From Clostridia bacterium (GTDB lineage Bacteria > Bacillota_A > Clostridia > Oscillospirales > CAG-272): DNA of 32,385 nt. Both the position numbers and the translations under genes were made by a program. The notes under the pieces were generated by a model. It saw only the letters and a program-made list of their open reading frames with translations. It had not been told where the DNA came from and did no database searches. Location: contig JAFQLN010000213.1 of the NCBI GenBank assembly GCA_017414585.1, positions 1-32,385 of the forward strand, in the 5' to 3' direction. Positions 22,476 through 29,941 of this stretch are shown piece by piece. The stretch's first letter is position 1. Each line of letters starts with the position of its first letter.

Positions 22476-22524
22476 GGAGAATCCATCCGTTTTCGCGGCG
22501 GGATCTGTCTCACGAGGAGGTTCT

Positions 22525-23796
22525 ATGCTTACAAAAACTTTTTTCCGCTATGTCTCCCAGAGTACCGCCGGAATGCTGGGACTGTCCTGCTACATCCTTG
22601 CTGACACCTTCTTTATTGCACGCGGCATCGGCGAAACGGGGCTGACCGCACTCAATCTTGCCATTCCCGTCTTCAGTCTGATCACCGGCGCGGGGCTTAT
22701 GGCGGGCATCGGCGGCGCAACCCTGTACACACTCCGTCGGGAAAAGCGGATTTTCACCGATGCGCTCTTGTTCACCCTCGCTGTGTCCGTTCTCTTTTTC
22801 CTCTGCGGCGTGTTTCTGAGCGAAGAGGCGGCGTATCTTCTCGGAGCAGATGCAGTCACGCTTGCCGACACCGCTGTTTATCTGCGCACCATTCTGCTCT
22901 TTTCGCCGTTCTTCCTTCTCAACAACCTGCTCTCCGCTTTTGTACGCAGTGACGATGCGCCCAGACTCGCCATGACCGCACAGCTTGCCGGCAGTTTTTC
23001 AAACATCCTGCTCGACTATCTGTTCATTTATCCGCTCGGATGGGGAATGGCGGGTGCGGCTTTTGCGACCTGTCTTGCGCCGATCATCAGTCTCGGCATT
23101 CTGTCCGCGCATTTTCTGCAGAAGAAAAACACGTTCACGCTTGTGAAAACGACGCCGTACATCAAAAATACCGCGCGCATCTGTTCCCTCGGTCTGTCCT
23201 CACTGATTACGGAATTTTCGTCCGCGATTGTGATCATCGTTTTCAATCTGCTTCTGCTGTCCCTTTCCGGCAACACAGCGGTTGCGGCATACGGCATCAT
23301 CGCCAATCTTGCGCTCGTCGTCACGTCCGTTTTCACCGGCATTGCGCAGGGAGTACAGCCGCTCATCAGCACAAGCCGGCGGGAACAGGACAGCGGCGCA
23401 ATCCGGCATCTGTTCCGCCTCGGTCTGCTGCTGAGTATTGCCCTCGGCACGGTCATTTTTCTTGCGGCTTTCTTCTTCACTTCCCCCATCATATCTGTCT
23501 TCAACCGGGAAAACTCCGCCGCGCTTGCCGAACTGGCTTCGGAGGGAATCCGGATTTACTTCCTGTCCGCACCGTTTTCGGGCATCAGTATTCTCACCGC
23601 TGCCGTTTTGTCAGCCGCTGACCGTCCGGGATTTTCTCTGATTCTGTCGTCCGTACGGTCCTATCTGCTTCTGCTCCCCGCTGTTTTCCTGCTCGCGCAC
23701 TGCTTCGGCATCACCGGTGTGTGGGCGGCGATTCCCGTGACGGAAGGACTCTGCACGGTTCTGGCGGGCTGCTTCATCAAAAAAATGATACGATAA
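22525..23796 (+). CDS. MATE family efflux transporter
   Basis: A 423-residue multidrug/toxin-extrusion type transporter with about 12 hydrophobic segments in two halves. Typical motifs are VSQSTAGMLGLSCYILADTFF (split across 10-30), GLTALNLAIPVFSLITGAGLMAGIGG in helix 2, and, in the second half, AAYGIIANLALVVTSVFTGIAQGVQPLIS. These pumps exchange Na+ or H+ for cationic drugs and metabolites across the membrane. The start is the ATG with GAGGAGG four bases upstream; a longer reading would begin inside the terminator. No promoter is visible between that terminator (ending 22475) and the ATG, so expression probably depends on read-through from 22195-22223. Confidence 0.9.
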   Translation: MLTKTFFRYVSQSTAGMLGLSCYILADTFFIARGIGETGLTALNLAIPVFSLITGAGLMAGIGGATLYTLRREKRIFTDALLFTLAVSVLFFLCGVFLSEEAAYLLGADAVTLADTAVYLRTILLFSPFFLLNNLLSAFVRSDDAPRLAMTAQLAGSFSNILLDYLFIYPLGWGMAGAAFATCLAPIISLGILSAHFLQKKNTFTLVKTTPYIKNTARICSLGLSSLITEFSSAIVIIVFNLLLLSLSGNTAVAAYGIIANLALVVTSVFTGIAQGVQPLISTSRREQDSGAIRHLFRLGLLLSIALGTVIFLAAFFFTSPIISVFNRENSAALAELASEGIRIYFLSAPFSGISILTAAVLSAADRPGFSLILSSVRSYLLLLPAVFLLAHCFGITGVWAAIPVTEGLCTVLAGCFIKKMIR

Positions 23797-23802
23797 TACA
23801 AA

Positions 23803-23837
23803 AACGGGGGACGTGCCTTTGAAAGCAGTTCCCCGTT
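23803..23837. terminator. Bidirectional terminator between MATE and radical SAM genes
   Basis: AACGGGG pairs with CCCCGTT with further GAC/GTT pairing inside. On the minus strand it is followed by TTTTTGTATT and on the plus strand by a weaker TTTGCTTATAT. It separates the convergent genes ending at 23796 and 23859. Confidence 0.75.
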
Positions 23838-23858
23838 TGCTTATATCAGAAAAACGCT

Positions 23859-24851
23859 TCAGCGTGCCAGCCGCCCCTGCCAGCTCTGCCGCCGATACAT
23901 TTCCTTGTCGATTTCGTTGACAATCTCCGTTTTTCTGCGGCTCCACAGCGGTGCGAGCAGATCATCCGGCATACCGTCGCCCGTGAGCCGTCCGAGAATC
24001 GTATCCGCAGGCAGGATTTCGAGCTGATCGCAGATCACGGACACATAGTCCTCCCGCGTCATCGGCTCATACTCCCCGCGAAGGTACATTTCCCCGAGCA
24101 CGGTATCGCTGAGAACGTGCATGAGATGGATTTTCACCATATCCGGGTGCAGTCGTGCCGCATCTTCCGCCGAACGGAGCATCGTCTCCCTGCTTTCCCC
24201 GGGAAGACCGTTGATCAGATGCACGCAGACTGTCATCCGCCGGAAGGGAAGAAGCCCCTCCCCCGCATCAAACCGCGCATTGACCCGATCTGCCGCCGCA
24301 CGCAGCCGTCCGTATCCCTCGGTAAACTGCGCGTAGGTATGGCACCGATTGATACGCGCCGCCGTACCGTCATCCGTTGTCTGCAGTCCCAGCTCCACGG
24401 TCAGCGGCATCGTTTCGGCAAGGGAGGCAAGCATAGCGACAACATCCTCTCCGAGACAGTCCGCACGCGTGGCAATATCGAGCATAACCGCACCGTCGAA
24501 ATCCATAGCACGGCGGAAATAAGCCCCCAGTTTTTCGGGATCGCCGTAGGTGTTCGTATTCGACTGGAAATATGGGATAAACCCGACCGGCTTCCACTTT
24601 CTGCACGCAGTCTCCACACCGTGCGCATACTGTTCGTCGAGTGTATCGCCGACTGCGGACGCACTGCCCGATTTGCAGTAGATGCATCCGCCGTGTCCGC
24701 AGAATCCGTCCTTATTCGGGCAGGTTGTGCCGATGTCAAGCGATACCTTGGCGACTTTGCCGCCGAAACGCCGTTTGAGATACCAGTCATAGGTCATATA
24801 TCGTTTGTTGGAATCCGAATACGGATAGGGATTGGTGTCTTTCTGTGCCAT
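23859..24851 (-). CDS. TIGR01212 family radical SAM protein (YtqA-like)
   Basis: A 330-residue radical SAM protein. The sequence CPNKDGFCGHGGCIYC (44-59) carries the atypical spaced cluster of the TIGR01212/YtqA family (C44, C56, C59, with an extra C51). Other family marks are the N-terminal YMTYDWYLKRRFGGKVAKV (18-36), FQSNTNTYGDPEKL, GLQTTDDGTAARINRCHTY, and the VCVHLINGLPGESRETML block. The family is related to Elp3-type proteins; the substrate is uncertain, with RNA modification sometimes suggested. GGGAGG precedes the ATG, and a promoter at 24884-24912 makes it a single-gene unit. Confidence 0.92.
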   Translation of the reverse strand: MAQKDTNPYPYSDSNKRYMTYDWYLKRRFGGKVAKVSLDIGTTCPNKDGFCGHGGCIYCKSGSASAVGDTLDEQYAHGVETACRKWKPVGFIPYFQSNTNTYGDPEKLGAYFRRAMDFDGAVMLDIATRADCLGEDVVAMLASLAETMPLTVELGLQTTDDGTAARINRCHTYAQFTEGYGRLRAAADRVNARFDAGEGLLPFRRMTVCVHLINGLPGESRETMLRSAEDAARLHPDMVKIHLMHVLSDTVLGEMYLRGEYEPMTREDYVSVICDQLEILPADTILGRLTGDGMPDDLLAPLWSRRKTEIVNEIDKEMYRRQSWQGRLAR

Positions 24852-24883
24852 CTGTCAGCCTCCCGGACGATGTTCTTTTCTCT

Positions 24884-24912
24884 ATGATACTAAAAATCAG
24901 CCCAATACGCAA
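24884..24912 (-). promoter_or_regulatory. Promoter of the radical SAM gene
   Basis: Minus strand TTGCGT (-35, 24907-24912), 17 bp, TATCAT (-10, 24884-24889). It is divergent from the sufC-like promoter. Confidence 0.7.
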
Positions 24913-24993
24913 GTCCTCTGTGTAAAAAATTCCGGACAGTGTGAGAAATCCGCCGTGAATTGCGAATTCTTTTGAAATTTTATCCTGCCGCCC

Positions 24994-25022
24994 TTGTATT
25001 TTCCGCCGAAATAGCATATAAT
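24994..25022 (+). promoter_or_regulatory. Sigma-A promoter of the sufC-sufB-like operon
   Basis: TTGTAT (-35, 24994-24999), 17 bp, TATAAT (-10, 25017-25022). Confidence 0.82.
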
Positions 25023-25027
25023 AATAA

Positions 25028-25075
25028 GGTATATCATAGCGAACTGTGCCCTTCGGCGGCGCTGTGCCTTATACC
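25028..25075 (+). promoter_or_regulatory. Structured 5' leader of the sufC-like transcript
   Basis: GGTATA (25028-25033) pairs with TATACC (25070-25075). Inside, AGCG pairs with CGCT and GCC with GGC around a CTTC loop. The structure begins at about the predicted +1, so the mRNA would carry a 5'-terminal stem-loop. No known riboswitch class is recognised. Confidence 0.45.
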
Positions 25076-25115
25076 ATTTTCAAAGAAAGACCATCAGGAA
25101 AAGGAGAGGCTCCGA

Positions 25116-25847
25116 ATGCTTCGACTGAAAGACCTTACCTACACCGTTCCCGCAAACGAAAGCGGCACGGCTGTCAATAGAATTCTCGACGGGATTTCCC
25201 TCGACATCCCCGACGGAAGCTACATCGTCGTCACCGGTCCCAACGGCGGCGGCAAAACCACCCTCGCCAAAGCCATCATGGGCATCGTCCAGCCCGATTC
25301 CGGCAAAATCACCCTCGACGGACTCGATATCACCAATCTCGGCGTAACCGAACGCTCCGAAGCCGGTATTTCCTACGGCTTCCAGCAGCCGCCCCGCTTC
25401 AAGGGACTGACTGTCCGCGACCTTCTCTCCATTGCCGCCAAGCGCAAGCTCAAGAGAGACGAATGCTGCAGGTATCTCACGAAAGTAGGGCTCTGCGCGG
25501 AAGAATATCTCAACCGCGAAGTGGACACCTCCCTCTCCGGCGGCGAAGTCAAGCGCATTGAAATCGCTACCGTTCTTGCAAAAGGTTCCAAGATCATGAT
25601 TTTCGACGAACCCGAAGCCGGCATCGACCTGTGGAGTTTCCACCGTCTGACCAAAACCTTCCGCGAACTGCACGAGTCCAGCGGATGCACGCTGATCATC
25701 ATCTCCCACCAGGAACGCATCATCAGCCAGGCGGACGAGGTTCTCCTCATCGCAGACGGCAAACTCGACAAGCGCGGCAAGCCGGAGGATATTCTCCCCT
25801 CCATCGACGCGGTGTTCGACAAGCCCTGTCTGACGGAAAACGACTGA
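25116..25847 (+). CDS. sufC: SufC-like Fe-S assembly ATPase (SmsC type)
   Basis: A 243-residue ABC-type ATPase of the SufC family. Walker A GPNGGGKTT (41-49), Q-loop around FQQPPRF (89-95), signature SLSGGEVKRIEIA (139-151), Walker B IMIFDEPEAGID (160-171) and switch H198 are all present. SufC-specific traits are SGGEVKR with the EAGID D-loop and the TSLSGGE run. It powers Fe-S cluster assembly on the SufB-like scaffold encoded 27 bp downstream. ATG with AAGGAG 9 nt upstream. There is no sufD, sufS or sufU here; the pair resembles the minimal two-gene SMS (SUF-like) systems reported for anaerobes. Cytoplasmic. Confidence 0.92.
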   Translation: MLRLKDLTYTVPANESGTAVNRILDGISLDIPDGSYIVVTGPNGGGKTTLAKAIMGIVQPDSGKITLDGLDITNLGVTERSEAGISYGFQQPPRFKGLTVRDLLSIAAKRKLKRDECCRYLTKVGLCAEEYLNREVDTSLSGGEVKRIEIATVLAKGSKIMIFDEPEAGIDLWSFHRLTKTFRELHESSGCTLIIISHQERIISQADEVLLIADGKLDKRGKPEDILPSIDAVFDKPCLTEND

Positions 25848-25874
25848 CAGCAAATCAGAAAAAGGAATTTATAT

Positions 25875-26795
25875 ATGGACAAGGATATCCGTCTCGGTCT
25901 TCTCGAAAAGGTTGCAGATCTGCACACAACGCCGCAGGGTGCATATAATATCCGTGAAAACGGCACCTCCGCCGGCAGAAAGAGCACCGATGAGATCACC
26001 ATCGAAACCAAAACCGATAAACCGGGCATCAACATCATCATCAAGCCCGGCACAAAAAACAAAAGCGTACACATCCCCGTCGTCATCACGAAAACCGGTC
26101 TGACCGAAATGGTCTACAATGACTTCATTGTGGGCGACGACTGCGACGTGCTCATCGTTGCGGGCTGCGGCATTCACAACTCCGGCGACGAGGCTTCCGC
26201 GCACGACGGCGTGCATCACCTCGAAATCGGCAGAAACTCCCATGTGCGCTATATTGAAAAGCACTACGGCGAAGGAAACGGCTCCGGCGAACGCATCATG
26301 AATCCCGAAATGACCGCCAACCTCGGCGAAGGCTCCTCCCTCGACATCGAATCCGTCCAGATCGGCGGCATCGACTCCACCAACCGCAAGACGGTCATCA
26401 CAGCCGCGGAAAAGTGCGAAGTCAACATGACCGAACGCCTCATGTCCGACGGAAAGCAGAATGTCATCAGCGATACGGAAATCATTCTCAACGGCGAAGG
26501 CTCCAAGGCGCGCATCAACTCCCGCTCCGTTGCGAAAGGCGATTCCACCCAGCTCTTCTACCCCAAGCTCACCGGCAACACGGACTGCTTCGGTCACGTC
26601 ACCTGCGACTCCATCATCATGGACAACGCGAAAGTCCGCTCGATTCCCGAAATCTGTGCGAATTCCGTGGACGCCCGTCTCATTCACGAAGCCGCTATCG
26701 GCAAAATCGCGGGGGATCAGATTCTCAAGCTCATGACCCTCGGTCTGACCGCAGAGGAGGCGGAAGAAAAAATCCTGAACGGTCTGCTCAAGTAA
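25875..26795 (+). CDS. SufB/SufD-like Fe-S scaffold (short, SmsB type)
   Basis: A 306-residue SufBD-family protein, far shorter than classical SufB (about 460-490). The central beta-helix (about 85-250) includes GIHNSGDEASAHDGVHHLEIG, RLMSDGKQN, and HVTCDSIIMDNA with C244, which seems to sit where SufB has its essential Cys. The helical C-terminus ARLIHEAAIGKIAGDQILKL (H271-E272) matches the SufB His-Glu pair and the QL.YL.SRG-like segment (here LMTLGLTAEEAEEKIL). Expected role: scaffold for de novo Fe-S assembly with the SufC-like ATPase. ATG preceded by AAAAAGGA. No cysteine desulfurase gene lies alongside, as expected if sulfide is used directly in an anaerobe. Confidence 0.88.
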   Translation: MDKDIRLGLLEKVADLHTTPQGAYNIRENGTSAGRKSTDEITIETKTDKPGINIIIKPGTKNKSVHIPVVITKTGLTEMVYNDFIVGDDCDVLIVAGCGIHNSGDEASAHDGVHHLEIGRNSHVRYIEKHYGEGNGSGERIMNPEMTANLGEGSSLDIESVQIGGIDSTNRKTVITAAEKCEVNMTERLMSDGKQNVISDTEIILNGEGSKARINSRSVAKGDSTQLFYPKLTGNTDCFGHVTCDSIIMDNAKVRSIPEICANSVDARLIHEAAIGKIAGDQILKLMTLGLTAEEAEEKILNGLLK

Positions 26796-26864
26796 ATCAA
26801 GCGGTACAGGATGAAGCTATCATGCGCATTCACAAAAACTGATAGCAATTTGCATATAAACTTT

Positions 26865-26879
26865 ATATCAATTTGATAT
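26865..26879. promoter_or_regulatory. Palindrome upstream of the aminotransferase promoter
   Basis: Perfect 7-bp arms ATATCAA-T-TTGATAT ending at the -35 region. Candidate operator. Confidence 0.4.
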
Positions 26880-26908
26880 TTTCCTTTCCCCTCCTTGTAT
26901 GGTATAAT
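26880..26908 (+). promoter_or_regulatory. Promoter of the aminotransferase gene
   Basis: TATAAT (-10, 26903-26908) with a weak TTTCCT at -35 (26880-26885), 17-bp spacing. The weak -35 and the flanking palindromes suggest regulation. Confidence 0.6.
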
Positions 26909-26917
26909 ATATACCAT
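26899..26917. promoter_or_regulatory. Palindrome over the -10 box and start site
   Basis: ATGGTATA-ATA-TATACCAT: 8-bp arms covering the -10 and the expected +1. A bound repressor would block initiation. Same GGTATA/TATACC core as the sufC leader, though spacing differs. Confidence 0.45.
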
Positions 26918-26956
26918 CATCATTTTACAACCTTTGAATCACCGGAGGCATTTTCC

Positions 26957-28255
26957 ATGTCGAAAAGCATAACCAAACCCTTCTCAGAAATGACAGCCGA
27001 TGAGCTGCGTGAAGTTCTGGCACACGAACAGGCAAAGCTGGATCGCTGGTCCGAAATGAACCTGACGCTCGACCTCACCCGCGGCAAGCCGAATCAGGCA
27101 CAGCTCGACCTTTCTTCCGATATGCTGAACATCGTCAGCGACCGCGGAGACTGTTTCAGCAAAAGCGGTCTGGACTGCCGCAACTACGGAATTCTCGACG
27201 GTCTGCCGGAAACCAAGCAGCTCTTCTCCGAACTGCTCGGCATCCCTGCGGAACGCATTCTCGTGCTCGGCAACTCCTCTCTGAACGTGATGTACGACAC
27301 CATGGTTCGTGCGATGCTCTTCGGCGTGGCGGGCGGCTATGAACCGTGGTCGAGACAGGGCCGCATCAAGTTCATCTGTCCTTCCCCCGGCTATGACCGT
27401 CACTTCACCATCTGCCGCACGCTCGGCATCGAAATGATCCCCGTGAAGCTGAACGAAGACGGTCCCGACATGGACGAAGTGTACAACATCGCCTGCTCCG
27501 ACCCGTCTGTCAAGGGTATGTGGTGCGTGCCGAAGTTCTCCAACCCCGAAGGCATTACCTACTCCGACGAAGTCGTTGACATGATCGCGGCTATGAAGCC
27601 CGCAGCCCCCGACTTCCGTATTTTCTGGGACAACGCTTACGCCGTTCACGAGCTGTACGACGAAGAAGTGCCGCTTGCCGACATCTTCGCAAAGGCTAAG
27701 GAATACGGCACGGAAGACAATATCTTCTATTTCGCATCCACCTCGAAGATTTCCTTCCCCGGCTCCGGTCTTGCAATCATGGCAGCCAGCGAAAAGAACC
27801 TCGAACAGATCCGCCCGATCATCGCCACCCAGACCATCGGCTACGACAAAATCAACCAGATGCGTCATGTGAAGTTCTTCAAGAACGCGGACGGTATCCG
27901 GAATCATATGCGCCATCACGCGGCAATCATCCGCCCGAAGTTTGATCTGGTGGAAGAACTGTTCCACAAGTACCTCGACGGCACCGGCATCGCGCACTGG
28001 ACCGAACCCCGCGGCGGCTACTTCATCAGTCTCTACGTTCTCGACGGATGCGCACGGCGCGTTTACCAGCTCGCCCGTTCCGTTGGCGTCACCCTGACCA
28101 CCGCCGGCTCGACCTATCCCTACGGCCGCGACCCGCAGAACGCCAATCTCCGCATTGCGCCCACGTTCCCCGAACCGGACGAACTCAAGAAGGCAGTGGA
28201 AATTCTCTGCTCCTGCATCAAGCTCGCCTGCGCTGAAAAGCTGCTCAAGAACTGA
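26957..28255 (+). CDS. Class I-like aminotransferase (PF12897/MocR-type, aspartate transaminase-like)
   Basis: A 432-residue PLP enzyme resembling the Aminotran_MocR family (PF12897), which includes a functional aspartate aminotransferase in actinobacteria. Seen: DLTRGKPNQAQLDLS (39-53), YGILDGLPETKQLF, the KFSNPEGITYS motif where N196 should contact PLP, WDNAYAVHEL with D225, and ASTSKISFPGSG with K264 as the Schiff-base lysine. NLRIAPTFPE carries the carboxylate-binding Arg near the C-terminus. Expected reaction: amino-group transfer between aspartate or alanine-type amino acids and a 2-oxoacid. The start has CGGAGG 8 nt upstream. Own promoter with two palindromes, own terminator. Confidence 0.9.
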   Translation: MSKSITKPFSEMTADELREVLAHEQAKLDRWSEMNLTLDLTRGKPNQAQLDLSSDMLNIVSDRGDCFSKSGLDCRNYGILDGLPETKQLFSELLGIPAERILVLGNSSLNVMYDTMVRAMLFGVAGGYEPWSRQGRIKFICPSPGYDRHFTICRTLGIEMIPVKLNEDGPDMDEVYNIACSDPSVKGMWCVPKFSNPEGITYSDEVVDMIAAMKPAAPDFRIFWDNAYAVHELYDEEVPLADIFAKAKEYGTEDNIFYFASTSKISFPGSGLAIMAASEKNLEQIRPIIATQTIGYDKINQMRHVKFFKNADGIRNHMRHHAAIIRPKFDLVEELFHKYLDGTGIAHWTEPRGGYFISLYVLDGCARRVYQLARSVGVTLTTAGSTYPYGRDPQNANLRIAPTFPEPDELKKAVEILCSCIKLACAEKLLKN

Positions 28256-28283
28256 GTTTTCCCATTCCGGATTTATAAACGGT

Positions 28284-28317
28284 CAGCATCCTGTATTCCG
28301 CAGGGTGCTGTTTTTTT
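28284..28317 (+). terminator. Intrinsic terminator of the aminotransferase gene
   Basis: CAGCATCCTG pairs with CAGGGTGCTG (one G-T), then seven T residues. Confidence 0.92.
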
Positions 28318-28476
28318 CCGTTCGGTCCGATGTTTTTCATGCCGCTGAACAGGTATATCCGCTCTGATATAGCATTCGCGCTTTTCAATTGTTCAGCTAT
28401 CGGAAAAATGGGTAATTAGCCCAAATCCTGTACGCAAATGGTTTAAAAATTCGATAACTTCACCGCTTTTCCCCCC

Positions 28477-28505
28477 TTGCAAAACCACTGTACAAGTTGT
28501 ATAAT
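28477..28505 (+). promoter_or_regulatory. Sigma-A promoter of the antiporter gene
   Basis: TTGCAA (-35, 28477-28482), 17 bp, TATAAT (-10, 28500-28505). The leader is about 65 nt. Confidence 0.85.
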
Positions 28506-28577
28506 ATGTAGGTGTGTGCAGAAAGAATCCCTGTTTGTACACACCTTCATTATTTATTACAGGAATTGAGGTTCAAT

Positions 28578-29855
28578 ATGCAGACCCTTCTTGCTCTGTC
28601 CATTGCCATGCTCGCCGGTCTCATCATGTCCCGTCTGACCAAGCTGTGGAACCTTCCCGCCGTTACCGCTTATCTGGTTGCCGGCATTCTCATCGGTCCC
28701 TACTGTCTCGGCAGACTCGGAATCGAAGGCATCGGCTTTATCTCGCACGAAAATCTCGAAAGCTACTCCATCATCAGCGACGCCGCTCTCGGCTTTATCG
28801 CCTTCTCCATGGGCAGCGAGTTCCGTCTGACCGAACTGAAGAAAACCGGCAGACAGGCTATCGTCATTGCCATCTTCCAGGCAGTCGTCGCAACCATCTT
28901 CGTTGACATCGCTCTCGCCGTGCTCCATTTCGCCATGCCCGACAAATTCCCGCTGTCCTGCGCAATCACGCTCGGCGCCATTGCAACCGCAACCGCACCT
29001 GCCGCAACCCTCATGGTTGTCAAACAGTACAAGGCGGACGGTCCGCTGACGAAAATGCTCCTGCCCGTCGTTGCGCTCGATGACGTAGTCGGTCTTGTCG
29101 TTTTCGCCATCTCCTTCGGCATCGCGCGCGCACTCGAACAGGGTCACATCGACATGATCTCCATCATCGTCAATCCCATCGTAGAAGTCATCGCTTCCCT
29201 CGGTCTCGGCGCAGTCCTCGGCTTCATCTTCAACTTCACCGAACAGTTCTTCCACTCCCGCTCGAAGCGTCTGACGATCTCCGTCACCTTCATTTTCCTT
29301 GCCGTTGCGCTTTCCATGACGCATTTCCACATCGGTCCCGTCGAAGTAGGCTTCTCGTCCCTGCTCGTCTGTATGATGCTCGGCACGATTTTCTGCAATC
29401 TCTGCGACTTCTCCGAGGAACTCATGGACCGCATGGATCGCTGGACCGGCCCGATCATGGTGCTGTTCTTCGTCCTCAGCGGTGCGGAACTTGAATTCAC
29501 CGTCTTCGGCGACTGGGCAATCATCCTCGTCGGCGTCATTTACATCCTCTTTCGCTCTGCCGGCAAGATCTTCGGTGCCAATGTCTCTGCAAAGTTCACG
29601 AAATGCCCTCCGACCATTCAGAAGTACCTCGGCATCACCCTTCTCCCGCAGGCAGGCGTATCGCTCGGTATGTCCATGACTGCCATGGCGCTCGGCGCTC
29701 CCGGCGTCATCATCCGGAACGTATGTCTGTTCGCAGTTCTCGTATATGAGCTGGTCGGTCCGCTCATGACCCGTATCGCACTCGAAAAGGCAGGCGAAAT
29801 CACCGAAAAGCCCGTCCCGCCGCGTGCACAGGCAAAGATTGCCGCAAAGAAATAA
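28578..29855 (+). CDS. CPA2-family cation/proton antiporter
   Basis: A 425-residue Na+/H+ or K+/H+ exchanger-like protein with about 12-13 hydrophobic helices. Family marks are LPAVTAYLVAGILIGPY (26-42), GFIAFSMGSEFR (72-83), the unwound-helix TATAPAATLMV (137-147), and ALDDVVGLVVFAI with the D168-D169 pair expected to bind the ion. The C-terminus is a short basic tail (RAQAKIAAKK) without the TrkA/RCK domain of KefB/KefC relatives. The start is the ATG with GAGG 7 nt upstream. It is single-gene, with its own promoter and a terminator shared with the convergent PII-like/DUF1538 operon. The transported ion cannot be determined. Confidence 0.9.
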   Translation: MQTLLALSIAMLAGLIMSRLTKLWNLPAVTAYLVAGILIGPYCLGRLGIEGIGFISHENLESYSIISDAALGFIAFSMGSEFRLTELKKTGRQAIVIAIFQAVVATIFVDIALAVLHFAMPDKFPLSCAITLGAIATATAPAATLMVVKQYKADGPLTKMLLPVVALDDVVGLVVFAISFGIARALEQGHIDMISIIVNPIVEVIASLGLGAVLGFIFNFTEQFFHSRSKRLTISVTFIFLAVALSMTHFHIGPVEVGFSSLLVCMMLGTIFCNLCDFSEELMDRMDRWTGPIMVLFFVLSGAELEFTVFGDWAIILVGVIYILFRSAGKIFGANVSAKFTKCPPTIQKYLGITLLPQAGVSLGMSMTAMALGAPGVIIRNVCLFAVLVYELVGPLMTRIALEKAGEITEKPVPPRAQAKIAAKK

Positions 29856-29870
29856 ATACAGCAACAAAAT

Positions 29871-29917
29871 TCCCGCCGTTTCTGCGATCCGTTTCGCATT
29901 CCGGCGGGATATTTTTT
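29871..29917. terminator. Strong terminator between the antiporter and PII-like genes
   Basis: TCCCGCCG pairs with CGGCGGGA, with an inner TGCGA/TCGCA stem. It is followed by TATTTTTT on the plus strand and ATTTTGTTG on the minus strand, so it probably serves both convergent units. Confidence 0.9.
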
Positions 29918-29941
29918 ATTGCATTGCGCTCTGCTGCAATG

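Larger units (their letters stand above)
28256..28577. other. Intergenic region upstream of the antiporter gene
   Basis: About 320 bp without a gene. It contains the aminotransferase terminator (28284-28317), an inverted repeat CTGAACA/TGTTCAG (28345-28351 with 28390-28396) enclosing a TATATC/GATATA hairpin (28354-28371), an imperfect palindrome TGGGTAATTAGCCCA (28409-28423), and the antiporter promoter (28477-28505). Confidence 0.55.

Noticed and set aside
28557..29867. 436-codon minus-strand frame opposite the antiporter
   Set aside because: Extremely Asp/Glu/Gly-rich translation typical of an antisense read of hydrophobic codons.
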